Positions 26,678 through 34,863 of a DNA stretch of 64,000 bases are shown piece by piece. The position numbers were made by a program, and so were the translations under genes. Location of the stretch: positions 126,532 through 190,531 of the forward strand of contig JAPOVS010000019.1 in assembly GCA_026708055.1 (NCBI GenBank), in the 5' to 3' direction. Under the pieces are notes generated by a model, which worked only from the letters and a program-made list of their open reading frames with translations, was not told the origin of the DNA and made no database searches. How positions within the stretch are numbered: position 1 is the first letter of the stretch; every line of letters begins with the position of its first letter. This DNA is from a bacterium (lineage in GTDB: Bacteria > Actinomycetota > Acidimicrobiia > Acidimicrobiales > CATQHL01).

Positions 26678-28474
26678 TCACGACGGGACTCGGCCGATGA
26701 ACCAGCGCGAGCTGTCGACATCCGACCCGTCGAAGACCTCGACACGGGCCAGCACGAAGTCGTCGCCGACGGCGAGTTCGATTCGCACGAGTCCGTCGGC
26801 GGTGTCGATGCCGAAGGCGTCGTCGGCGGTCTGCCATCCCCAACCCTCGCCGTCGGCCGACCATCCGATCCAGACGGCGGGCTCGTCGAACGAGTCGAGA
26901 TCGATACCGGGTCGTGGCCGCGCCGTGGTGACGATTCCGGCGGGGCCCACAGCCAGAATCCTGCCGGGTCCGAGACCGTCGAAGACCGCGACGGGTCTCG
27001 GTTGCTCGCCACTGCCGGAGCGCAGGATGCCGTAGGTGAAGTTGACATCTCTGCTGTACCAGGTCGTGCCGCTGCCGTCGTGGGCGGCGTCGAGGTACCC
27101 GAAGCCCAGCCGGGTCTCGCTCCACGCGCGGCCGTCCGCAGACGTGACCTCCAGCATCCCATCACGGCCGCTGATGGTGACCGAGAAGCCGTCGGGCGCG
27201 CCCATGGCCGAGGTCATCCATCCGGCGTACTCGGCGACCTGCTCGGCGCCGGAGCCCTCGTCCACGAGCAACCGGACTCGATCGGACAGCAGGAATTGAG
27301 TTCCTTCACCGCTCCTGGTGTCCGGCGCCGCGCACGGCCACTGTTCGTCGAGCCCCGGAATCAAGTCGTCGTCGGCCACTTCAACCGTCTCGGGGTCAGA
27401 GGAGTCGCCGAAGTGGACGACGAGCGTGCCGGCGCCGGCGGAGCGCCATTCGAGGATCGACTCCGTGTCCGGGACGTAGCCGCGTGCGACCAACTGCGCG
27501 GGCACATCGAGATAGATGTCGCTCGCAACAACCACGACGATGCGGTCGTCGGACGTCAGTACTGCTCGCACCGACAACCGTTCGAGGCAGGACGGCGGGT
27601 CCGGCGCCGAGCCGTCGATGTTGAGCGCCACCTCGGTCCAGGAAGCGCCCTCGTCGTCGGAGAAAAACGCCCGAGGAGGGTGCCCAAGGTCGGAGTTGCC
27701 CCCTTCACCCAGCAGCCAGCGGTCCCCCGAGATATCGACGACGTCGGGGGAGACGGCACTGGGCGTGTTGATCGCCGCCCAGTGAGTGCCGTCGGCTGTG
27801 ACGATGACCTTGTCGATTGGAGTTTCCCAGACGTAGTGCGGGACCATGCCGCGGGCCACGATTCGTCCGTCGCCGACCGACTGCATGCCGTATACGGCCA
27901 CGAACTCAAGGCTCGTGTCCAAGTCCACCTCGATCCACGTCAGTGTGGGCCCGGTGGACACTTCGTCGGGTGTCGGGGGCTCGGAAGCGGGTGCCGCCGA
28001 TGCCGGGTCGGCATCCCTCGCTCCATCATCCGGGTCGGTCACGACCGGGTCCTCAGGTCGCTCGTTGTCGCTCGCTCCTTTCTCGCCGGACTCAATTTGT
28101 CGGGCGACGGCCAGATCGGAGTCGCCCGTTTCCGCCGCGTCCTGGCTGGCTGAAGAAGCAGGTTCTGCCCCCGCCGGTTCGGCGCGCTCGGGCACCGAGG
28201 ACGGCGCTCTCACCTGGATGCCGCCGCCGTCGCGGCCGAGCGTGCTCCAGGCGACGAGGCCGCCGGCGATCAGAGCCGCCGCCGCTGTGACGCCCACCAG
28301 CGTGTACCGGAGCCTGCGGGCGCTCGCTGCCGCGGCGGCTCGTTCGACGACGCCGCCCACAGGGGGGATGCGGTCCAGAGACTCCGAGCGCCTGCCGATT
28401 GCCGCACCCAGGTCGGCGCCGAGGGTCCGATCGTCGCCGTCGGCGTGTCTGTCGATGTGCCGGTTCTGGTTCAT
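26678..28474 (-). CDS. Single-pass membrane protein with external Asp-box domain; ECF sigma partner 1
   Basis: 598 aa; ATG overlaps the sigma gene stop by 4 nt. Layout: cytoplasmic N-terminus of ~56 residues, one membrane helix at ~57-78 (TLVGVTAAAALIAGGLVAW), a Pro/Ala/Glu-rich spacer to ~175, then an extracellular domain. That domain has Asp-box-like S/T-x-D-G-x-x-W motifs near residues 226-232, 272-279, 445-451 and 539-545, suggesting a beta-propeller. By position it should be the anti-sigma or sensor protein of the coupled ECF factor, although the cytoplasmic part shows no HxxxCxxC zinc motif. Paralogue at 29147-31333; both end RWFI-x2-VP. Confidence 0.8.
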   Translation of the reverse strand: MNQNRHIDRHADGDDRTLGADLGAAIGRRSESLDRIPPVGGVVERAAAAASARRLRYTLVGVTAAAALIAGGLVAWSTLGRDGGGIQVRAPSSVPERAEPAGAEPASSASQDAAETGDSDLAVARQIESGEKGASDNERPEDPVVTDPDDGARDADPASAAPASEPPTPDEVSTGPTLTWIEVDLDTSLEFVAVYGMQSVGDGRIVARGMVPHYVWETPIDKVIVTADGTHWAAINTPSAVSPDVVDISGDRWLLGEGGNSDLGHPPRAFFSDDEGASWTEVALNIDGSAPDPPSCLERLSVRAVLTSDDRIVVVVASDIYLDVPAQLVARGYVPDTESILEWRSAGAGTLVVHFGDSSDPETVEVADDDLIPGLDEQWPCAAPDTRSGEGTQFLLSDRVRLLVDEGSGAEQVAEYAGWMTSAMGAPDGFSVTISGRDGMLEVTSADGRAWSETRLGFGYLDAAHDGSGTTWYSRDVNFTYGILRSGSGEQPRPVAVFDGLGPGRILAVGPAGIVTTARPRPGIDLDSFDEPAVWIGWSADGEGWGWQTADDAFGIDTADGLVRIELAVGDDFVLARVEVFDGSDVDSSRWFIGRVPS

Positions 28475-28947
28475 CTGTCGATCACCTCCCGCAGTTGCGC
28501 GAGTCCTCCCGACAGGAGGCTCTTGACCGTGCCGGGGCGGATGCCCATCGTCTCGGCGATCTCCCGTTCGGACATTGCGCCGTAGTAGCGGAGCACCAGC
28601 GCCGTCTTCCTCCTCGTGGGCAGCTGCTCAAGCGCGTCCAGCAGGTAGTCCTGCTCTGCCGGGATCTGCCGTGGCCGGCCCGGTGGGATGCGGCGCCGTA
28701 CCTCCCGCCTGCGGAGTTCGCTGCGCGCGCCGTTGACGACCGCCGTGCGCAGATATCCGCCCGGGTTGTCGAGCCTGTCCCAATGCTCGAACACTTTGGC
28801 GAACGCGTCCTGCGTGATCTCCTCTGCGGACTCGGGGGTGTCCAGGAGCCCGAAGGCGAGTCGCACCATGGACAGATATTCGGCCCGGTAGAACTCCTCG
28901 AAGGCGGCGACGGTCACGCGGTCATTCAACACGCTCGCGGGAGCCAC
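28471..28947 (-). CDS. ECF-type RNA polymerase sigma factor, SigE-like, copy 1
   Basis: 158 aa from GTG 28947 (GTG 28932 or 28917 are also possible; none has a strong ribosome-binding site). Region 2 is FEEFYRAEYLSMVRLAFGLLDTPESAEEITQDAFAKVFEHWDRL with the PGGYLRTAVVNGARSELRRR promoter-melting segment. Region 4 is LEQLPTRRKTALVLRYYGAMSEREIAETMGIRPGTVKSLLS, a helix-turn-helix for the -35 element. It directs RNA polymerase to GAACC/CGTC-type promoters; one such element lies at 29008-29034, so self-activation is likely (inference). Forms an operon with the membrane Asp-box protein. Confidence 0.9.
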   Translation of the reverse strand: MAPASVLNDRVTVAAFEEFYRAEYLSMVRLAFGLLDTPESAEEITQDAFAKVFEHWDRLDNPGGYLRTAVVNGARSELRRREVRRRIPPGRPRQIPAEQDYLLDALEQLPTRRKTALVLRYYGAMSEREIAETMGIRPGTVKSLLSGGLAQLREVIDR

Positions 28948-29007
28948 GATCCGTCCAGGATCACGATCCGGCGCAGATGCCCGTTGTGAGGCCTCCCATC
29001 ACCCTTA

Positions 29008-29034
29008 CCGACGCACGACCGGAGCGTTCGGTTC
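29008..29034 (-). promoter_or_regulatory. ECF-type promoter upstream of sigma copy 1
   Basis: On the minus strand GAACC (29034-29030), a 16-nt spacer and CGTCGG (29013-29008), followed by the GGGTGATGGGAG box that also follows the promoters of copy 2. The same elements with the same spacing precede the paralogous sigma gene. The predicted transcript would have a leader of about 50-70 nt. Confidence 0.7.
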
Positions 29035-29091
29035 ATCGGACTGTCCTGATTCAGCAATCTCTGTTGGGAGGTGAGGTGTGTCGGAACGTGA

Positions 29092-29119
29092 GCGGGCCCC
29101 GCCGTCGGGCGGGGCCCGC
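29092..29119 (-). terminator. Hairpin between the two ECF operons
   Basis: Perfect 12-bp stem GCGGGCCCCGCC / GGCGGGGCCCGC with a GTCG loop, 28 nt beyond the stop of the second Asp-box gene on the minus strand. No T-tract. Likely terminates the copy 2 operon before the promoter of copy 1. Confidence 0.7.
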
Positions 29120-29146
29120 GTGGGCATGGGGGAGGGTTGTCGGGGG

Positions 29147-31333
29147 CTACGGCACTTTAGCGATGAACCAGCGGGCTCTCCAGCTGCTCGGCGGCCCGGA
29201 CTGAGACTGCTCGGCATCCGGTGACTCGGCCATCGCCATCGCCTCGGCCACATCGAACGAGTTGAACCTAGCGATCACGAAATCCGACCCCACGGCGAGG
29301 GAGAACGGCGTGAGCCCCTCCCCTTCGGCCAGGCCGAACGCCTCGGCGGCGTCCTGCCAGCCCCAGCGCTCGCCGTCGGCCGACCAGCCGATCCAGATCG
29401 GCGGCATGCCGGTCGGGCCGAACAGTTCGGTGCGGGCGGTCACGAGCCGGTCGGTGTCGGGCACCATGTCCTCCTCGGTGAACCGCACGAGCTCCTCGCC
29501 GGTGTCGGGGTCGCTGAAGGCCAGCGAGACGGAACCGTCGTCCTCGGTCACCTCGCGCACGCCGTCGGGAGGTTCGGCGGAGGGCTCCAGCTCTTCGGCG
29601 GAGAACTCGTAGACGGCTGTGCCCGCGGCGAGGTCCCGGAGAGAGGCGCCCCCTGAGGCGTTGTCCAGGCGCAGCTCGTAGCCGTCCTTCTCGAAGCTCG
29701 TCACCTCGATCAGATCCCGGATGGGGTCGGGCAGCATCCATGCCGAGGTCACCACCCCGGCCGGTCCGGCCGACAGCACCCCCACCGGCTGTAACACGTC
29801 GAATACGGCCACCTGCCGCGGCTCGCCGGCGATGTCGCCGCGCCGGATCCGGTAGCCGAGCCAGTGATTCTCGCCCAGCCACACGGTGCCGCCGGGCCCG
29901 CGGGCCACTGTGGCGTATGCCTCCTCGGTGGTCCGGATCTCCGACCAGCTGCGCCCGTCGCGTGACGTGAGCCGCCGGACGCCCCCGGTGTCGGTCGCCA
30001 GCACCATGGCGAAGCCGTCGCTGGTCGCCACCGCGGACGTGGCCCACCCCTCGTAGTCGGCGACCTGCTCGGTGCCGGAGCCGTCGCCTGCCAGCACGCG
30101 GACCCGCCCCGACGCGTAGTCGTCGCAGTCGTGGAGATGCTCGGGCGTGAGCCCTAGTTCGTCCAGCGCCACTTGCAGCGTGTCGCCGTCGGTGCCGTCC
30201 CAATCGGAGGGATCGCCGAGGCGGACCGTCAGGACGTCGTCCGTGCGCCTCCATTCGACTGCCGGCGTCCCCTCAGGGATCAGGCCCCGCTCGGCGAGCA
30301 GCGCCTCGATGTCCAGGAGTCGGCGCAGGGACACCAGCACGACGACGCGGTCGCCCGAGATCAGCACGTCCTGCACCGCCGACTGTTCGACGCAGTGTGG
30401 GGGCAGCCCCGCCTCGGAGCGGATGTCTAGGTTCGGTTCGCTCCAGGACTCGCCGCCGTCGCCGGAGACCAGGACCCGACCGGGATCATCGGCTGCGGTC
30501 GATCCTTGCGAAGCGATCGCCCAGCCGTTCCCGTCGACCGACAGGCGGTACGGGAAGACGCCGTCGGGAAGTCCGGCGGCCCTCCAGGTGATGCCGTCGC
30601 CGGTGATCGCGACCCGGTCGCCGCTCTCGCCCCGGACGCGGGCGACGATCCGTCCGTCGCCCAGGGCCTGCAGCTCTACGGAGTCCGTCGGTCTGCCGCC
30701 GAGGTCTACTGACACCTCGGTCCACTCCAGGGCGGGACCGCTCGAGAGGTCCTCCGGCGCCGGGAAGTTCGACATGCCGCCGGGTTCCGGTGCCGTGTCG
30801 GTCTCCGGATCGGTCGGATCCGCCGACGGTGCCTCCGCTCCGGGCGCTTCGGCTCCTCCAGTGTCGGCGGCCGCTCCGGCGGGTTGCGCCGACGCTGCCT
30901 CCGGTCCGGCGGGCTCGGCTGGTCCGGCGTTGGCTGGTCCGGCGTTGGCGGCAGGTCCGCGTCCGGCGGGTGCGGTCTCAGCGGGTCCGCCGCCGCTGGC
31001 AGGTCCGGCGTCCTCTGCCCGGCCGCCGTCGGCGGGCGTCTGCTCCGCCGGTTCGGCCGCGGTCGGCCCGGTCACCACCCGTTCGCCGTCGCTGCCCAGC
31101 GTGTTCCAGGCCGCCAGGCCGGCGGCGATGAGGGCCGCTGCGGCGGCGATGCTCACCGCCCCGTGCCGGACCCGCCTGGCCTTCGCACGGGCTGCGGCCC
31201 GCTCGGCGATGTTGGTCACCGGCGGTGGAGCAATCGGGGAGTCGGTCTCCCTGGCGACGGCTTCGCCGAGGGCGGCACCGAGCGCTTCTTTGCCGTCACC
31301 GGGTCGCCGGCCGTTTTGCCGGTCGTCGTTCAT
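29147..31333 (-). CDS. Single-pass membrane protein with external Asp-box domain; ECF sigma partner 2
   Basis: 728 aa, ATG overlapping the sigma gene stop (ATGA). Same plan as the paralogue: cytoplasmic N-terminus, membrane helix at ~58-77 (HGAVSIAAAAALIAAGLAAW), a very long Ala/Gly/Pro-rich spacer (residues ~85-200) that could cross the cell wall, then Asp-box motifs TGDGITW, SGDGGESW, SRDGRSW and SADGERW. It has extra sequence relative to copy 1, mainly in the spacer and before the last Asp-box (LEPSAEPPDGVREVTEDDG). Likely an envelope sensor controlling its sigma factor. The absence of a recognisable zinc anti-sigma domain leaves the mechanism open. Confidence 0.8.
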   Translation of the reverse strand: MNDDRQNGRRPGDGKEALGAALGEAVARETDSPIAPPPVTNIAERAAARAKARRVRHGAVSIAAAAALIAAGLAAWNTLGSDGERVVTGPTAAEPAEQTPADGGRAEDAGPASGGGPAETAPAGRGPAANAGPANAGPAEPAGPEAASAQPAGAAADTGGAEAPGAEAPSADPTDPETDTAPEPGGMSNFPAPEDLSSGPALEWTEVSVDLGGRPTDSVELQALGDGRIVARVRGESGDRVAITGDGITWRAAGLPDGVFPYRLSVDGNGWAIASQGSTAADDPGRVLVSGDGGESWSEPNLDIRSEAGLPPHCVEQSAVQDVLISGDRVVVLVSLRRLLDIEALLAERGLIPEGTPAVEWRRTDDVLTVRLGDPSDWDGTDGDTLQVALDELGLTPEHLHDCDDYASGRVRVLAGDGSGTEQVADYEGWATSAVATSDGFAMVLATDTGGVRRLTSRDGRSWSEIRTTEEAYATVARGPGGTVWLGENHWLGYRIRRGDIAGEPRQVAVFDVLQPVGVLSAGPAGVVTSAWMLPDPIRDLIEVTSFEKDGYELRLDNASGGASLRDLAAGTAVYEFSAEELEPSAEPPDGVREVTEDDGSVSLAFSDPDTGEELVRFTEEDMVPDTDRLVTARTELFGPTGMPPIWIGWSADGERWGWQDAAEAFGLAEGEGLTPFSLAVGSDFVIARFNSFDVAEAMAMAESPDAEQSQSGPPSSWRARWFIAKVP

Positions 31334-31845
31334 GGCTCGATCACCTCCCGCAGCTCCGCCAACCCTCGCGACACCAGGCTCTTGACCGTGCCGGGGCGGA
31401 CGCCCATGGTCTCGGCAGTCTCCCGCTCGGACAGGCCGGCGTAGAAGCGCAGCACCAGGGCCGTCTTCCGCTTGGGTGCGAGCCGGTCGAGGGCGTCGAG
31501 GAGGTAGTCCCGCTCCGGCGGCGCCTGCCGGGGTTGCCCCAAGCCGATCCGGCGCCGGACCTCCCGCCTACGGAGTTCGCTGCGGGCGCCGTTGACCACC
31601 GCGGTGCGCAGGTAGCCGCCCGGGGACTCCAGCCGGCCCCAGCGCTCGAACACGCGGGCGAAGGCGTCCTGAGCGATCTCCTCGGCGGACTCGGTGGCGT
31701 CGACCAACCCGCGGGCGAGCCGCACCATGGGCGCGTACTCGGTCCGGTAGAACTCATCGAAATCGACGGCGATCACGCGACCATCCAACACCCTCGGCGG
31801 GGCGGTTGCGTGTTCACCGCTGATGGCGAGGGATACTCCCATCAC
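31330..31845 (-). CDS. ECF-type RNA polymerase sigma factor, SigE-like, copy 2
   Basis: Up to 171 aa. Starts in frame are GTG 31845, ATG 31842, GTG 31791 and GTG 31776; conservation with copy 1 begins around VLDGRVIAVDFDEFYRTEY. Region 2 (LARGLVDATESAEEIAQDAFARVFERW, GGYLRTAVVNGARSELRRREVRRRI) and region 4 (LAPKRKTALVLRFYAGLSERETAETMGVRPGTVKSLVSRG) are both intact. ATG 31842 falls 8 nt after the innermost predicted -10 element, so a leaderless message is possible. Two further promoter copies lie upstream. Strongly similar to copy 1, a segmental duplication. Confidence 0.9.
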   Translation of the reverse strand: MMGVSLAISGEHATAPPRVLDGRVIAVDFDEFYRTEYAPMVRLARGLVDATESAEEIAQDAFARVFERWGRLESPGGYLRTAVVNGARSELRRREVRRRIGLGQPRQAPPERDYLLDALDRLAPKRKTALVLRFYAGLSERETAETMGVRPGTVKSLVSRGLAELREVIEP

Positions 31846-32066
31846 CCGTGACGACGCCCGAGGCGCCCGATCGGTTCCCGAACGCAGTGTCGCTGCGGAT
31901 CAGGTCGCCGCTGACGGCGAGGAATAACTCCCATCGCCTCCAACGACGCCCGAAGCCTCCGATCGGTTCCCGGATGCTGCGTCGTAGCGGCGGATCGAGT
32001 CGGCAGTCGACGGCGAGGGATACTCCCGTTGCCTCCCACGTCGCCCGAGGCGCCCGATCGGTTCCG
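31818..32066 (-). promoter_or_regulatory. Three tandem ECF-type promoters in ~93-bp repeats
   Basis: Three imperfect direct repeats (periods 92 and 95 nt). Each carries, on the minus strand, GGAACC, a 16-nt spacer and a -10: 31879-31873 with CGTCGTC 31856-31850; 31971-31965 with CGTCGTT 31948-31942; 32066-32060 with CGACGTG 32043-32037. Each -10 is followed by an RYGGGAGT box. A degenerate fourth copy may lie near 32100-32150. The remaining 32067-32278 has no gene that I can see. Confidence 0.75.
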
Positions 32067-32278
32067 CGATTCCGGACCGGGGCAGCGGTTCGAGCTGGCT
32101 GCGGCATCGTCGCTCGTCGCCGATCGATGCGTTCCAATCGTCGAGAGCCGCGGCTTGCGGTCCAATGGCGACCGCTCCGCCCTCCTGCCGCACAGACCCC
32201 CACGACCGGTGCCGAGGCCGCGAAAGCACGCGGATCCGCCAGACTGGTGCGGTACCGCACGCTCAACGAGGAGCCGTG

Positions 32279-33445
32279 ATGTCTGTGCTGGTCACTCCCA
32301 ACCCCCTGCGCGAGGAACGAGACTGGCCCCCGGCGCCGCCCGAGATCGCCGGATTCCATCGCCGCATGCCGGCCTACTCGCCGACACTCCTGCTGGACGC
32401 CCCCGACCTGGCCGAACAGCTGGGCGTGGGTCGCCTGCTCGTCAAGGCGGAGACCCGCCGCATGGGCCTGCCGTCATTCAAGATCCTGGGCGCCTCCTGG
32501 GCCACCTACCAGGCCATCTGCGAACACGTCGGTGCCCCGCCGGCCCGCTGGGGGAACATCAACGAGCTGGCGGCCCGGCTGGCCTACCTGCGCCCGCTGC
32601 AGTTGTGCACCGCCACTGACGGCAACCACGGCCGGGCGGTGGCCTTCATGGCCCGGCTGCTGGGCTTCGACGCCCAGATCTTCGTTCCTGCGGGGATGGC
32701 GGCCGCCCGCATCGAAGCCATGGAGTGGGAGGGCGCCAAGGTCACGATGGTTGCCGGCGACTACGACGACGCCGTTGCCCGCTCCGCGCAGGAGGCCGGC
32801 GAGCGCTGCATCGTGGTGTCCGACACCTCCTGGCCGGGCTACGAGACCATCCCCGCCCAGGTGATCGAGGGCTACACCACCATCTTCGCCGAAGTGGACG
32901 AGGCCATTGCCGCAAGCGGCCTCGAGCAACCCGAGCTGGTGGTGGTGCCGATGGGCGTCGGGGCGTTCATGTCGGCCGCGGTGACGCACTACCGGTCCGG
33001 CGACCACCGGCCGGTGCTGGTGGGCACCGAGCCGAGCGACGCCAACTGCGTGCAGGCTTCGGCCCTAGCCGGAGACATCACGCACGTCCCCGGCCCGCAC
33101 CGCTCGATCATGGTCGGACTCAACTGCGGCCAGCCGTCGCCGGTGGCGTGGCCCCGCCTGGCCGCCGGGGTGGACTGGTTCACCTCCGTGGATGACGACG
33201 CGGCCCGACAGGCCATGCGCGACCTTGCCGACGCCGCCGTCGTGGCTGGCGAGACCGGCGCCGCCTCCCTGGCCGGACTGGTAGCACTGCTGGCCGACCC
33301 CGCCGCCCGGGAGGCGCTCGGCGACCTGTCGGGCACGTGCGTGATGGTGACGGTCACCGAGGGCGCCACCGACCCCGACGCCTACGAGCGGATCGTGGGC
33401 CGCAGCCACGACACCGTCGGCCGAGTCCTCACCGCCATGCGCTGA
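32279..33445 (+). CDS. PLP-dependent ammonia-lyase, diaminopropionate ammonia-lyase-like
   Basis: 388 aa from ATG 32279 with GAGGAG at 32268-32273. Fold type II PLP enzyme: FHRRMPAYSPTLLLDAPDLAEQLGVGRLLVKAETRRMGLPSFKILGASWA contains the PLP Lys68 (SFKILGAS); TATDGNHGRAVAFMARLLG and the Gly-rich VVVPMGVGAFMSAAV follow. These features match diaminopropionate ammonia-lyase, which yields pyruvate and ammonia, better than threonine dehydratase. No regulatory ACT domain. Single-gene unit read away from the ECF promoters. Confidence 0.85.
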   Translation: MSVLVTPNPLREERDWPPAPPEIAGFHRRMPAYSPTLLLDAPDLAEQLGVGRLLVKAETRRMGLPSFKILGASWATYQAICEHVGAPPARWGNINELAARLAYLRPLQLCTATDGNHGRAVAFMARLLGFDAQIFVPAGMAAARIEAMEWEGAKVTMVAGDYDDAVARSAQEAGERCIVVSDTSWPGYETIPAQVIEGYTTIFAEVDEAIAASGLEQPELVVVPMGVGAFMSAAVTHYRSGDHRPVLVGTEPSDANCVQASALAGDITHVPGPHRSIMVGLNCGQPSPVAWPRLAAGVDWFTSVDDDAARQAMRDLADAAVVAGETGAASLAGLVALLADPAAREALGDLSGTCVMVTVTEGATDPDAYERIVGRSHDTVGRVLTAMR

Positions 33446-33493
33446 CCCCCGAGGGCGCTCCACCCACCCCGACGGCCGACTCGCTCGCTCTCC

Positions 33494-33541
33494 TGTCATT
33501 CCGGCGGGCTCCTCGAATGTCATTCCGGCGGAGGAATCCAG
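33494..33541. repeat. REP-like palindromic repeat, copies 3 and 4 (degenerate tandem)
   Basis: TGTCATTCCGGCGG occurs at 33494-33507 and again at 33519-33532. The second is followed by a shortened GAGGAATCCAG arm, so neither forms the full hairpin seen at 14048 and 21994. Located between two same-strand genes. Confidence 0.6.
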
Positions 33542-33620
33542 GAGCCCATCGACCCGTCGGTGCCCACCGGTAGCGTGATAGTGGACCGCAGCGGTTCATC
33601 CCGCAAAAAGGAGGTTGAGT

Positions 33621-34556
33621 GTGCCACTGTTCGAGGTTTGTGGCGACGAACTCGTGCCATGCCGGCGTGTCAAGGCCGGAGCGGGCCTGTACGAGAACGA
33701 GATCGAAGGGTTGCTCTGGCACAACCTCGAGGCTTTCGTCGGCTATCCGCTATTCCCGGCCGCTCGTCAGCCGAGCGTCGCGGGTGGATTGCGTCCAGAC
33801 CTCCTTGCGTTGGACATCGAGGGCCATGTCCACGTCATCGAGGTGAAGCGGCACGTCGATCGGACTCAACTCGCTCAGTCCCTGGAATACGCCGGTTGGG
33901 CGCGGGACCTCAGCCTCGACGATCTCGCGGGCATGCACCAAGGTGGGCCGGAGACCTTCTTCGCAGCGTGGTCTGAGTTCACCGATACTGATGCGCCTCG
34001 GCGCATCCACGGGCCGCCGCGAGTGGTGCTCGTCGCGGGCGAATTCGACAGTCGAACCGATGGCGCGATCGAGTAACTGGCAGAACTCGATCGCTCGATC
34101 GCTGTGCTACGCGTTTCGGTCTACGAGGATCAGCACCGGCGTCGCTTCGTGGATGTCGAAGCCGACCACGACCCCATGGTTGCTAGGGCTGACGGACCCG
34201 GAGATGGCGCGGAGCTTGCTCGAAGGGGGGGTAGAGAGCGCAAGACTCCCGCTCGATACGAGATCGGCGGGCGTCGGGTTATGGTCGGCGACTTGCTCCA
34301 CGCGGACTTGCTCGAGCCCGGTGCCGCGTTGACCTGGAACAAGCCCCGATCGGGAGTGACGTACCGTGCGACGGTGCTCTCCGACGCCGCTATCTGCTTG
34401 GAGGACGGCCGAGAGTTCTCGACACCGTCCCGAGCTGCCGACGAAGCAGCCGGAATTCAGGGCTTCGACGGCTGGACGGCATGGCGCGTCGCAGACGGCC
34501 GTTCGCTTGCCGATCTGCGGCAGCAGCTTCTGGAGCAGCAGTCTCAGTCTCCTTGA
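33621..34556 (+). pseudogene. NucS/PD-(D/E)XK-type nuclease with C-terminal RAMA domain, split by an in-frame stop
   Basis: Start GTG 33621 has GGAGG 6 nt upstream. Residues 1-151 hold a nuclease-like core: GGLRPDLLALDIEGHVHVIEVKR (the D...E-x-K catalytic pattern) and QLAQSLEYAGWARDLSLDDL. A TAA at 34074-34076 interrupts the frame; the same frame continues as LAELDRSIAVLRVSVYED and then a RAMA-like domain (LLEPGAALTWNKPRSGVTYRATVL, EDGREFSTPSRAADEAAG, DGWTAWRV). RAMA domains are predicted to read modified DNA. Intact it would be a ~311-aa modification-sensing nuclease. The C-terminal half could be made separately from GTG 34104. No other lesion is visible. Confidence 0.75.
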
Positions 34557-34635
34557 TGCGACCTCTTGGCCCGTGGGTCTGGATGCCGGCCCGGGCGAGT
34601 TATAGTCTCGAACTTGAGTTGGGAGGTTGTCCGTG

Positions 34636-34851
34636 ATGAGTGCTTCTCGATCGGCGAGGCCAGTGCAGATGAGTCCGGAGACGGGCAGCGACCCCCTCCA
34701 AGCTCTCGACGCCCCCCTGCCTGGCGTTGCGGAAGCGATCGAGTTGTATGAGGCAGCCATGCGCCACTACGCGCCGGCAGCGGCGTATACGGAACGCGTA
34801 TCCAGGGTCTCCTCGACGAGCGCAGCGCTCGCAGCCGACTTCCCCGGCTAG
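34636..34851 (+). CDS. Small hypothetical protein upstream of the SDH-type protease
   Basis: 71 aa from ATG 34636 (GTG 34633 possible), with GGGAGG at 34621-34626 and a TATAGT -10-like hexamer at 34601-34606. Mostly polar with one amphipathic helix (PGVAEAIELYEAAMRHYAPAAAYTERV). No family recognised. It ends 12 nt before the protease gene, so the pair is probably one transcript and the small protein may be its partner. Confidence 0.6.
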   Translation: MSASRSARPVQMSPETGSDPLQALDAPLPGVAEAIELYEAAMRHYAPAAAYTERVSRVSSTSAALAADFPG

Positions 34852-34863
34852 GACCGCCCTCCG

